Source: Aspidiotus rigidus
Lineage: Eukaryota; Arthropoda; Insecta; Hemiptera; Diaspididae
Reading direction: 5' to 3'
Length of the DNA: 64,000 bases
Assembly: GCA_035079385.1 (NCBI GenBank)
Contig: JAVHKY010000081.1
Span: forward strand, 186,001-250,000
A program made the translations under genes and the position numbers. Below, one piece after another: positions 34,620-45,199 of this stretch; within the stretch, counting starts at the first letter, position 1, and each line of letters starts with the position of its first letter. The notes beneath the pieces are model-generated. The model did not search any database, was not told the origin of the DNA, and saw only the letters and a program-made list of their open reading frames with translations.

Positions 34620-35100
34620 CGAAAAAAAGTCCCTCTCCTATCATATATAGCTCACGAGTCGAAATTTTTTTCAAGTCCCCTTCTAAAATAGGTTCAGTCA
34701 CTGATGACGTCCTATTTTACACCAGGTTTAGAGTAGGTCTAGGCCTCCTTCGTACTACCTTTATACTAGGTGTAGACTTCCTTGAATTCTCAATATCAAA
34801 ACCAATTTGACTCATAAAACAGGTTCCCTGCGTTCCTCGTTCAACTTCCTTAAGGAAGTCGTCGTTTTTTTCCAAGTTCCGTCCTCTCCGTGACGTCATC
34901 AACCTTGGAACGCGGACGAAAATTTCCTAAAAGCACCCGCAACAAAAGGGATTCTTTCTAAGTCCCCCTCCTATCATTATATATGTATAGCTCAAGAGTC
35001 GAAATTTTTTTCCAAGTCCCCCCGTCGTAACGTCACCTTGGACTGCTCGCGGATGAAAATTTCCTGAAAATACCCCCAATAAAAGGGATAGCGGGTAGTA
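34620..35100 (+). repeat. Dispersed repeat copy with 45-bp units and element end
   Basis: 45-bp-type units at 34,628-34,680 and 34,962-35,020. An inverted element end (ATAAAACAGGTTCCCTGCGT ... CTTCCTTAAGGAAGTCGTCG) lies at 34,815-34,868. CTAGACCTA-type words lie between, and GTGACGTCATCAACCTTGGA at 34,891. It is the inverse of the 31.0-31.6 kb block in content and shares modules with 3.5-4.4 and 8.7-9.9 kb. Confidence 0.65.
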
Positions 35101-35389
35101 TTTCCACCACCTTTCAATTGAGATTACTCTCGAAGCGTAAAAACGTTCCTACGGTGTCGAACGGGTCTTCGAAACTTGAATGTTGCATAGTGTAAAAGAA
35201 AGCGTCTTTCTTTCTAATTTAAATTTGCCCAAGGAGGATTAAGTCGATCTTCACATCGTTGTGCAAGAGCGAATTTTTATCCTGGAGACTTGATTTTTTT
35301 CTTGTTCAATAGCTTTCGATCTCTTCTACAAATTTCGCTAGGAATCAGCCAAAAAAACTTTCCGACTTAGGGGTGGATTTGTCTGACAG

Positions 35390-36730
35390 CGCCTCAGATT
35401 TTCAATATCGAACTCACATCGACGTTGATATAGAATTGATACGAGGTCGACAAACATCCACCCCATTTAGACTCATTTCCCACGTAGATTTCAACCAATT
35501 TCCTGTAGTCATTTTCTCCATCAACCTGTAATCGACTGCTCTGTTGGGTCAATTTCAAGTCAATTTGTAGCTTTCTGGGAGTGTATGCTATTAGAATTCA
35601 AATCGTAATCAAATCAACGTCAATTTGAGAGTCGATTACCAGTCGACTTCTTCAAATTTTTTATCGATTTGGAATCGATTACTCTGTAGGGTCGATATCA
35701 CATCGATTTCTAGCTATATCTGATAATGCACTAGGTTGACTTGAAATAGATTTGTAGCTCTCTGGCAATGTGAGCTGGTCGAATTTAAATCGAAATAATA
35801 AATCGACTTGGATTTAGAGTCGATCACCAGACGACTTTTCGAAATTGTTCGATCGACCCAGACTCGATTGCTTTGTAGGGTCGATTCCCCGTCGATTTTC
35901 AGCTTTCTGGTAATGTAAGACATTGAATTTTAATTGATTGCTTTGTTGAGTTGATTTCAAGTCAAATTGCAGTTTTTTTAGTTTTCTGGGAATGTAAGCT
36001 GGTCAAATTAAAATCAAAATCGAATCGATATCAATTTTAGAGTCGATTATCAGTCGACTTCTTCAAATTTTTCCATCCTCCTGGAATTGATTGCTCTATA
36101 GGGTCGATTTCACGTCGATTTTTAGCCATCTGATAATGCACAAGGTCGACGGTCAAATCGATTTGTAGCTCTCTGGCAATTTGAGCTGGTCGAATTTAAA
36201 TCGAAATAATATCGACTTGGATTTAGAGTCGATCACCAGACGACTTTTCGAAATTGTTCGATCGACCTAGACTCGATTGCTTTGTAGGATCGATTCCACG
36301 TCGATTTTCAGCTTTCTGGTAATGTACGACATTGAATTTTAATTGACTGCTTTGTTGGGTCGATTTCAAGTCAAATTGCAGTTTTTTTAGTTTTCTGGGA
36401 ATGTAAGCTGGTCAAATTATCAATTTTAGAGTCGATTACCAGTCGACTCCTTCAAATTTTGCTGAGGACCTAGAGTTGATTGCTCTGTAGGGTCGATTTC
36501 ACTTCGATATTTAGCTCTCTTCTAAGTATGAGGTCGACTTGAATCGACAGCTCCGTTGGGTCGATTTTGAGTCAATTTGGAGTCTTCTGGAAGTATGCAC
36601 GTCGACTATAAATCCAAATAAGATCGATGTCAATTTTAGAGTCGTTTACCAATCGACTTCTTCAATTCGATCCACCAAGAATCTATTGCTCACTAGGGTC
36701 GATTTCACGTCAACTTTTAGCTCTCTGGTA
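35390..36730. repeat. TCGA-rich satellite with a 411-bp higher-order unit
   Basis: Best-preserved block of the TCGA family. AGCTCTCTGGCAAT starts at 35,756 and again at 36,167, and the following ~250 bases (GAGCTGGTCGAATTTAAATC, GATCACCAGACGACTTTTCG, ATTGCTTTGTAGG) are nearly identical, giving a 411-bp period made of about two diverged ~200-bp monomers. Each monomer contains 'GTCGATT-CAAGTCGATTT-AGCT(T/C)TCTGG-AATGTA'. No coding capacity. Confidence 0.85.
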
Positions 36731-36734
36731 TAGT

Positions 36735-37790
36735 GATGGGCGATAGTCGATAGTTTCATGCAATCGATAGTCTCAAAATTTTTTTCCAAGGTACTATCGA
36801 GACTATTGATAGTCCCGATATTTTCTCTTATAGTTTGGAGAGAAAATGTTGATGGAGGGAGACTAAAGAGCATATCTAGAAATTTCGAATTTCGCACTTT
36901 TAAAATAACGAGACTTGAAAATATTCTGAGCTTCAACATTTACGAAGGAGAAAAAGGAAAATTTTAAGAGAGCCTCAGAATCGATATCACAAGCTCGAAT
37001 TCTTACGTCACTGAGAGATTTCAAAAAAGCAATCTCAACCTCTGTAGAGCCAGTGGGAAAAGCTCCAAGCAGTACAAGTAGAAGAAGCGTAGGCACCGTT
37101 ATTCCTTTAGTTCGTGCAGTCGCTTTCCAAGAAATTTGAAACCGAGTTTCATAAAGCATGTACGAGGGGATTTTGAGGATGTTTTGTCATCAAAGGATGA
37201 TTTTCAGCATTACAAACAATTGACTTAATCAAGAAGCTAGGATGAAAAAACGGGTCTTAGTGAGCAATAAGTAATTATGAAAACGATAAAAAACAATTTT
37301 CACCATTATAGAGGTTATTGTACTCTTAAAAATAGAAACTATCAATTACAGAAGAAAAATATTCCATTTTGCTTTTATGCGATTAAGATGTACAGAAGGA
37401 TTTGTATATTGCAAAAGAATTTCTAGAGCAATCTGATATGGGCAGTTGAGAAGTTTTCTCAAAGTGTTATTTTCTCTTCAGTGGTGAAATGGAGACAATT
37501 TTGGTCTATCGCCCGTATCCTACGCGCTGTCACAGATTTTCCCCAGATTATCATACTCCCCGGACACTAGAGTAATCCTCATTAGCATCCTTATTTGTAA
37601 GAAATTCGAAACCAGACGATGCTATCAAGTTGAAAATTGTAGCAATCCTCTATAGTTCGTTGTTCTCAGCATTGAGACCAATTTTCTCGCCTACTTTCAA
37701 TTGGTATACATTTAATCGCACGCCTCAAAAACGAAATTGCCCGCCTATCGATAACATGCCAAGGAAACAAAATTGACACGCCTATGAAAT
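36735..37790. other. hAT-like terminal motif, then unassigned sequence
   Basis: At 36,733 AGTGATGGGCGATAGTCGAT follows the satellite; CAGTG-x-TGGGC is the usual terminus of hAT transposons, and several hAT/MITE families continue with GATAG repeats. An inverse end was not found. The rest to 37,790 shows no motif I know. Confidence 0.35.
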
Positions 37791-37799
37791 GTAGATATT

Positions 37800-38364
37800 A
37801 CACGGATAAGAAAAATTTACATGCCTATGAAATGTACTGCACGATAGAAACGCTTGCTTCGCTTTGGAGGGGCGGCCACGCTTACGTTTTTGACCCATGG
37901 GGAGGTTTTTAGCTTCCTGGGGAACGGCACAAAGTTTCAATCGAATTTGCATGCCAATAGCGTGTTTGCAAAGAGAGTGATTTATGTTTCAAGAAGAACG
38001 GGCATGTACATTCACACTCATTGAGAAGTGCAGTCACCCTTGTGTGCCACATGCTGTAAAGCTGCCGCTTGAATGTATCAAAGGATGTCCATTTAACTTC
38101 GAGTTTCATATGTTGCTTCGTTAATCGGGCGGTGAGTGGCTTACTGAGATTTGAAGATCCGATGAAGTACAAAAACCCCTCCTCGTCATCATCCATTCGG
38201 AATACTGGTTTGTTTAAGAGAGCCCGATGGTACAACTTTGTCCACATGCTCAGGGGCACGGAAGGAGTTTCTGCAAATGGTACGACATTCACGCATGCAC
38301 GATCACGGTGGTCGGACCAATTCCTTACCAATTCGCATACTTTCACGACAAATTGATTTCCCAT
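37800..38364 (-). pseudogene. MULE-type transposase C-terminus with SWIM zinc finger
   Basis: Minus-strand reading from 38,364: MGNQFVVKVCELVRNWSDHR, PFAETPSVPLSMWTKLYHRA, FRMDDDEEGFLYFIGSSN, VKWTSFDTFKRQLYSMWHT and CECTCPFFLKHK. After a small insertion that shifts the frame it continues CKHAIGMQIRLKLCAVPQEA and then a basic tail with KRKRGRPSKAK. The C-x-C...C-x-H spacing is the SWIM finger of MULE transposases, and the downstream tail is typical of insect MULE proteins. The catalytic MULE core and any FLYWCH finger are missing; 5' of 38,364 other repeats begin. It is a dead fragment. Confidence 0.72.
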
Positions 38365-38454
38365 CCTTGCATCCTCACAATTATATATTTTTATTGATTT
38401 TTTTAAAATTTTTATTTGAACTGTCTACATAGGACATCCACAAATGAGTGTTAA

Positions 38455-38715
38455 ACCAAAAACACTCGGAATCCATCGAAAAAACAAATAAACAAAGTAA
38501 GTAGTGCACACATCCCCATATAAGTTGTGCACTCAAGATCCAAAGCACTAAAAATTCTACGAAACGGACAAATACACAAAGTAACTAGTGCATACATCTT
38601 GATATGCACTAAAAATCCATTGAAACGAATGAAACACCATGTAAGTAGTGCACACATTCCCATATAGTGCACACATGAGAACATGCAGAACAATGTGACT
38701 AAGTAAGTAAACAAT
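38455..38715. repeat. Short tandem array, units 60-80 bp
   Basis: Three imperfect units containing CACTAAAAATCCATTGAAAC, an AAAC-rich part, then AAAGTAAGTAGTGCACACAT and a CCATATA phrase. It lies between the MULE remnant and the poly(A) insert. Confidence 0.65.
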
Positions 38716-38816
38716 ACAGGAAGAAGAAACAGGAAAGAAGACAATGGAATACTTTGGTTACTGACAAGTCAGCATAAGCCTCCACGCCACGACAAGGCAG
38801 CATTCCAACGGGATGG

Positions 38817-39600
38817 TTTTTTTTTTTTTTTTTTTTCAAACTATCACCATAAAGACATTACAATATTAATACATATTAATGCAATTGACAAACATGAGTT
38901 TTCAAATAATTTACAACGGCTAAGTCCAACCGCTTCTTCAATAAATCTGAGTTCAAGACTATAGGTGGTAACAACGAACGCTGCGAGAAGAGTCGAAATT
39001 AACATCCGCCTACCACTTGAAACGTGCAGCGTGAAAAGCTTCCTGAAGATCGAAAAGAAGCTCCAAATGGGCCTGAAGATTAGACTCCACCAAGAACCTT
39101 GATTGCCAAAAATGGCCTGCGAAAAGGAAGAGTGGAATTGGCAAATCACGGGAAGGATCAGAAGTGCGAATATTGTCGAAACGGCTATTGAATTGATCCA
39201 TATAACTACCGCGCATCCCCTTGGCATCATACTTCTGCCGAATCATCTTATTCTGACAACGAACCTCAGTATTTGACCAACCAGTGAAGATCTCACAACA
39301 ATGCTCGAAATCCAATGCAATAACCAACTGACTCGACTGACTCCTCCGGGATGGAACAACTGGGAAAACACCTCCATCAACAGCCATACCTCACTCATAG
39401 GGAGTTTGAGGTTCACTATGGGGAGGCAGTCTCTACTGTCAAGCCCATCCTGGCTGGATTTCCTCACAATAAATGTAGCAAAATTATCTTCTTTTGAAAT
39501 ACGGGTCTTGCGCCAGTCCCGGCGTGCATTTATGGCGTTCGTCATGATTTCAACGTCGTGCCAGTTTTTTCCATGGTGGGAGGGGAACTGGTGGTCAATA
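38817..39600 (-). mobile_element. Poly(A)-tailed retro-insert, minus strand
   Basis: A run of 20 T at 38,817-38,836 is a poly(A) tail for a minus-strand insert. Upstream on that strand 39,545-39,010 holds two overlapping open frames, including HGKNWHDVEIMTNAINARRD, WRKTRISKEDNFATFIVRKS and, in another frame, GWSNTEVRCQNKMIRQKYDA. Composition looks coding but I do not recognise the protein. No AATAAA was seen just before the tail. It may be a processed pseudogene or a truncated retroelement. The 5' limit near 39,600 is a guess. Confidence 0.45.
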
Positions 39601-39609
39601 TAATTTCAT

Positions 39610-41150
39610 GAGGCGTGCACTCATATATTTCTCCTTTCAATTCAATACCGTAACCTATATACATAATCAAAATTTTTTGTCAGCATATTATGGTGATATA
39701 GTTACGAGACAATAGTCGTCCCTTGGACGAATTGCCGAGGTGTTGTCTAAGACACGAGGCTTGGAAATTGCCACACGTTTGAATACAAAGTGCCATACAG
39801 GATGAATAGGTGTGCGCTTACGGAACACAAGAAGGACTGGAAGACAATATCGTATTTGGACGAAAAGTTATATAGCTTCGAGGGACAGAGTCATCAATCA
39901 AACCAGGAGTTGTACATGCACTATTCCGCTCTTTTCTACGAAATTTTAGTTTCGTAATCGACCACCGTAAATTTACAATCGTCGACAGCGGTGTCGGCGA
40001 ACGCTTAAAATTTCAACGATGATATAATACACACATGTACACGTAATGCAGGTTGTCTCCTTTTGAGTAATTAATCTATTAGCGCGTTCTCAGAATTCGT
40101 GAGCACTAGCGTACTACACTGTAGGTACGTATTTGTACATATTATAAACCATACAGTTGTAATAATATTATGTGTGTATGTACCTTAATATTTTTAATTT
40201 TTCGACGACCTCTACAATAAAGCATTCGCGATTTAAACGAGAAAGAAAGAAATCGTTAAAAATTAAAACGAAGCCATTAATGATTTTTTTTCAAATCCGA
40301 TGCAGTTCCGCACAATCATCACGTTATGGCTTTAGGACAATCTTTCGTCCTCGACCTATAAGCTGATCTCGTAATTTTCTAAATTGACTCGATTTTTTCG
40401 TAAGACGATGGAATAATAGAATGTTTTCTAAATTACGATAAAGTTTATAGAGTAAAACTTGAATTTTACAATCATATAAACGAGATAAACTCTTAAGAAC
40501 ATCGCGGTCTTGGAGATTCTTATTTGATTCCGGGATACAGCCTTAAAATGATATATCGAAGCAATTCATATACGAATCTCTCAAAGGCCTTGAAACAAAC
40601 AGAGAAGTGTCGCAATACTTGATCGAGTATCATCGCTCATGGATATTGGAAAAATTTCACAGAATGTCTGCCATCTCAAATTCCTGTTTTATATCAATTT
40701 TTGTGTGTACAATTGGCTTCAAATGAAGACAGAAACGCATCACGGTTTCCAACATTCAATTATTCCTATGAACTACAGATGGACGATTTTCGTAGATTTG
40801 AGAAAAAAAAACTGAGAGCAGAACGACTGAAAGACTTGAGTGGGACTATTCGCTGAAGAAAATCATAATTCAGTGGATGTATTAAGAAAGGTCATTAATG
40901 AGCAACCAGAACGCCAGAAGACGGCCCTAACCAGGGTCCTCCTAAGAAAATCACCATCAATAGCTCCTCTCTCCACCCTCACTCTCACATCCGAACCGCT
41001 TATACTTCAATAATACATAGACTCAGTTCGATTCCCAAGGAAAACTCGGACTTCAATCAGGAACAGGAGACCACAAAATACATCGCTGTCAATGACAAGG
41101 TTAGTCGAGGTTCAATATCATCTCAAAAATATCTTTTTGATTCTTTGATA
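39610..41150. other. No gene recognised (1.5 kb)
   Basis: Non-repetitive sequence. No open frame has motif or splice support. Confidence 0.4.
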
Positions 41151-41818
41151 TGATGAAGGCGGTATAAACTAATGAAAGACGGCTTATCTGTAAGCAAGAA
41201 GCATTCATTTAAAAGAAAGATCAGCCTGATCCGTTCAGTAAAAGTCACTGGCGAACTGAAAAAAGTGTTTTTCCAAATCCACGTTTTGATTTTTTTATTG
41301 AGAGAGGTGGAATAAATTAATAACTTATGGCTTATTTATGGGTCAAAGCTTCCATTTGAAGAGAGAAAAAAAAAATCAGCCCGATCTGATGTTCAGTAGA
41401 AGTTGCTGCCGAATTGTATTTAGGTATTAATTTAATGTGATAAAACTCGTCATAAGAAATGTAAAGTGCGAAATCGCTATTCAATATTTATCAAAACTGA
41501 AGTCAGGGATGGGTTAGCCAAAGGGTGATGGCTCATGTAAGGATCAGAAGATTTCATCAGATCAGTCCGATTTGTCCAGTAGAAGTTGCTGGCAAATTGT
41601 ATCCAGTTTTACTAAATCATGTAGATAAAGGAAAAACTGAATTGAGGAAAACTCGAGAATAACTCAAGTGAAACAGTTGACGAAGCTTGGTGACTCATTT
41701 GGGGTGCTGAACGAACAAATTAAAAGAAAATGAAGCGAATCGGTCTAGTGCAACAACCAGACGGGCTGTCATTAGTGTCAAGAAATTTTCCATACGGAAA
41801 AAACACAATTGACGAAAA

Positions 41819-42080
41819 CAGGGTGTCTACAAGAATTGAAAAGTAAAAATGAAGCACTTCTGCAGGACCTTTTGCAGGACTTTTTAATCAGCATAAATTA
41901 ATGTTGAAAATTTCAAATATAATGTTTATAATATTAATAACACCGCCTTATGATAAAAATGAAGGACTCGCGAACGATTTTTCCAGAAATTTAAGTACTT
42001 TTCAGAACTTTCAAGACCTATTTTCAAAATTCATGACTTTTCATGACTTGAAGGACTTTTCAGCACCTGTAAACACCCTG
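41819..42080. mobile_element. 262-bp MITE with CAGGGTGT termini
   Basis: Left end CAGGGTGTCTACAAGAATTG; right end inverse CAGGGTGTTTACAGGTGCTG, so about 26 bp of imperfect terminal inverted repeat. The inside is rich in 'AAGGACTTTTCAGGACTTT' words on both strands, as in well-known animal MITEs beginning CAGGGTGTCTAC. Flanks share only GAAAA, so a clean 8-bp target duplication is not visible. No coding capacity. Confidence 0.75.
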
Positions 42081-42200
42081 GAAAACTCACGAATGCTTTA
42101 GGTGAGGCGGTTGTCGATGCTTGATGGCTCATCTGGGGTGCTTAACGAACAAATTACAAATGGCGTCAGGGAACCGGCAAGTTCCGTACTCCGCGATAAA

Positions 42201-42517
42201 AAATGAGGTACCTCGAATTAGAAGTTTGATGCGAGTGCTCTTGCGTTTGCATTTGCTGAACTTTCTTTGAAATTCGAAATGTCCATAAGTTCCCTAACTA
42301 TCATACATAGCTTGAAGGTTGCAATTTTTCTATGCCCCACGATTTACCGGACGGCGTCCAGCGGCTATCGTATGTTATTTTCAAGTCAAAATTTTTCCAA
42401 GTTCTGTAATGTGAGGTTGATGACGTCATCAATCTCGGACGCGCTCGAGGAAATCCCCCCCCCCCCCCGCCACCACAAAAGAGTTGGTGGGTTGCCCGCT
42501 GAAAACTAAATGAGGTA
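42201..42517. mobile_element. 297-bp insertion flanked by AAATGAGGTA
   Basis: AAATGAGGTA occurs at 42,201-42,210 and 42,508-42,517. A related unit of the host array (near 41,728) runs straight through this point, so the intervening 297 bases are an insertion. Inside are 45-bp-family words (CTATCATACATAGCTTGAAG), the TGACGTCATCAATCTCGGAC boundary also seen near 1.25, 31.2 and 34.9 kb, and a C13 run at about 42,456-42,469. This directly shows the dispersed repeat moving as a unit. Confidence 0.7.
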
Positions 42518-42564
42518 AATCGGTCCATTTGAACGGCCAGACGGACTGTCATAAGGCTATTTTC

Positions 42565-43195
42565 AAAAGTTTTCAATATAAGATTAAATTTACTTCATGT
42601 GGTTTTACCATTACCAAATTCTTGACCCCTGGCTATAGAGCCAATACGACAACTGGTCAACACATGTACGTCATGATTACAATAATTATGGTAGGACTTA
42701 CCTGCAACAAACAAAAAAAAAGAACATTAATTTGAGACAAATTACAGCAAGTAAATCTTTATTTTTGTCAAAAAAAAAAGTAGTCAATAGAATACGAATA
42801 GCATAAAATAAAGAAAATTTATCAATGTTTTTACGGACACCTATCAATTCGGCCCCTCTCTTTTCAGTTCTTCGTTCTCAACTAGAAGCAGAATTCTGCT
42901 GAGATCTCTGCTTTGGATGATTGTAAAGAACTTTACCAAGTTTCATGCTTATACACTAGTCTACATCATACTTTATTCGAGTTTTAAGTTCTCTTCCCGT
43001 TTGGCCCGTCAACAATGGACGTGAGATATTCAGAAATTTGCTCACTTTTTCTGTTCAACCTGAACTCCCCCTTCTCTTTTCTAGTTATATCTATCTCAAT
43101 TTCTTCAGAGCACTGAGTTTACTCGTCTTCATCATCAACTAAATTCGGTCTCATCTCTAACAAGAATCCGCTCTATAAGAGAGTTTTGGGCAAAG
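42565..43195. other. No gene recognised
   Basis: AT-leaning, non-repetitive; nothing supported. Confidence 0.4.
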
Positions 43196-43199
43196 ATGT

Positions 43200-44140
43200 T
43201 CACCGTTTGGTACACAGTCGATCGTGACGTCATCAGTTGACGCAAGCATTTGAGCTAAATTCGAGACTTGAAAAAATGTTTGCATCAGGAGCAGAGCAGG
43301 AGAGATTTTTACCCTTCGAGCTATAGAAAGGATGGAGGAGCTTAGAAGAATTTGGACATAAACAACCATTCGACTATATGCTTGAAGTAAGGAGGGGGAC
43401 TAGCTAAAATTATGAGCAACCAGGTACATAGTCGCCAGATGGTAGACAGAGGAATTTTTCGAGCCACAAATAAAAGTTGGAATTCTAGAGGATTTCGCCC
43501 TCCAAACTACGTAAGGAGAGGACTCCGAAGAGTTTCGACTTTCGAGATGTATATCTAGATGAGAGGGGAGCCCCGGGGATTTGGAAAAATTGACAGCTCA
43601 TATTATGTAACAGGAAAAGGTATATTGGGGAGGGGAGTGTTCTGGCAGAGCTAAAGTGGTTTAAAATAACTTGATCTTTATCCTCAGAGGAAGTCAAGGC
43701 CACGCTATCTCATAGCGTCGAAATCTCGGACTAGCTTGTACTCGAAAGGTCAAAGCCTGAAATGCTGTATGTCAGGCTGACCAGCTGTCGGGCACACTCA
43801 CTCCACTCATTCGTCCGCCTCCTTCTTAGCCTAGTAAACTGTATTTTAAGCTAGCTAGCCTACGCGCTCTGGAGGAGAATCGCGACAGAGTCCAGGAAAG
43901 ACATGAAACACATACAAAGTCTGGCTCCGAAGAAGTCTGGACCTGCGACCTAGTGGAGGGACCATGAAAAATTTTCGACTTTGAAATTTTATGAATCGTG
44001 TCGACCTCAATTTAAAAAATCTCCATAAAGCCTGGATCAGCAAAGTTAGTGAAAGAGGTCCCGCGAGACAGAATATCACAATCGTCAAAGCTAATACTTT
44101 GAATAACACACACGCCCTTTCTCTTCTTGCCGAGTTTGGC
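43200..44140. repeat. Diverged dispersed repeat block
   Basis: Scattered units such as 'GCTATAGAAAGGATGGAGGAGC', 'GATCGTGACGTCATCAGTTG' and 'TTCGTCCGCCTCCTTCTTAG' with CTAGTAAACTGTATTTTAAG. The last phrases match 9.97 and 58.5 kb. No coding signal. Confidence 0.45.
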
Positions 44141-44171
44141 TCTTGGCGGCCCTAAGACCCGATCTAGAAGT

Positions 44172-45190
44172 TTAATCGATGCACCTGGTGTTGATTACAT
44201 AAACTGTTGTGGAAAGTTTTCCCGACACATCTTCGACTTCAAAACTGCGATTATCCGACATTAAGTGCATTTCATAGTATGTTCCTATCGTACGAATGAC
44301 AAATTGATCAAACCGTGGTCGGTCGCTATAAACGACGCGACATAACACACAATCCATTTATGAAGAATTGTCCAAATTTTGTATAATTTGTAGGGCGGAA
44401 AGAAAGGTGCGCGTAAATTATGTATACGCGAAACCAGTTCTTTCGAGCAAACTTGGTAAAAGCTGTATCAGGAAGCTTCCGCAGCGATTTCCTTCAAAAA
44501 TCTGCACACCTATCACAAAGATATAGCATTCACCTACGTCGTCGTCGTCATAAATTTACCCATCTATTCAGCAAGAAACGTGGTCAGTTCGTTCGTAAAG
44601 AAAAGGAAAATACAAATAAGACTAAGCGGAAGAAACGAATCGAATAAAATACAAATAAATAAAACGAACACACCAGGAACACATTGTACACCTTATATCT
44701 GCGTATAGATCGAAATGATTCGTAATTTTGCAGCTTGGTTTTATACCCGCGCACCATCATCGAGTAGAACGTGCGGATTTTGGAGTTCAAAACGAAAACA
44801 GGTTAGGTAAATAAACCAGAGGCGATCGTCGTATATACGAGTACATGATTGTACAGAGGGACAAAGTGGAGCTTCCACAAAGACACCTACAGCCTGTAAT
44901 TGACTTTTACAAACAAATACCATAAATCACTTTTGGCATGTCATTGTTCTAGATCAGTGGCGGTCAGACTGCAACGCTTTACAAGCCCGTTGTACAGAGC
45001 GATCATAATCGTTTTGCATGACAATGTTCTGTTCATTGAGGCCGCTGTGTATTTGTTTGCTCAGCTCACGAATTGAACTTCGTTCGCCTGTTGCACTCGA
45101 ATTCCATCTAATCGCCCGTCTTCCCATCGACGACGTCGTCGCACTAATTAAAATTGCCCGAAACAATTGAGGAGAAGAAAAAAATTGCAT
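44172..45190 (-). pseudogene. Small-protein family member (copy B), two exon-like blocks
   Basis: Block 1 (45,190-44,954) follows an acceptor-like TTTTAATTAG and reads MGRRAIRWNSSATGERSSIR, then ELSKQIHSGLNEQ and KALQSDRH before a TGA. Block 2 (44,357-44,172) follows a good acceptor GTCGTTTATAG and reads DRPRFDQFVIRTIGTYYEMH then FEVEDVSGKLSTTVYVI, ending CID. Block 1 matches copy D (RS-x-IR-[DE]-L ... G-x-NE ... DY ... RH); block 2 matches copy A (IGTY-x-E). Together they parallel the single second exon of the gene at 59.8 kb. No good donor ends block 1, whose frame closes at the TGA, so the gene is probably dead or the model incomplete. Confidence 0.42.
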
Positions 45191-45199
45191 TTCTTACTG

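Larger units (their letters stand above)
41150..42560. repeat. Degenerate tandem array, units about 170-200 bp
   Basis: Units share 'GGTGA(T/C)GGCTCATxTGGGGTGCT', 'GAACGAACAAATTA', 'AAGATCAGCCxGATCxGTTCAGTA', 'AGAAGTTGCTGGCAAATTGTAT' (in part) and 'CAGACGGGCTGTCAT'. Recognisable copies start near 41,160, 41,330, 41,510, 41,690 and 42,110. The array is interrupted by a MITE (41,819-42,080) and by an insertion with a 10-bp target duplication (42,211-42,507). Confidence 0.65.

Noticed and set aside
36733..39600. A single transposon running from the hAT-like end to the poly(A) insert
   Set aside because: The interval mixes a MULE remnant, tandem repeats and a retro-insert; no matching second terminus was found.
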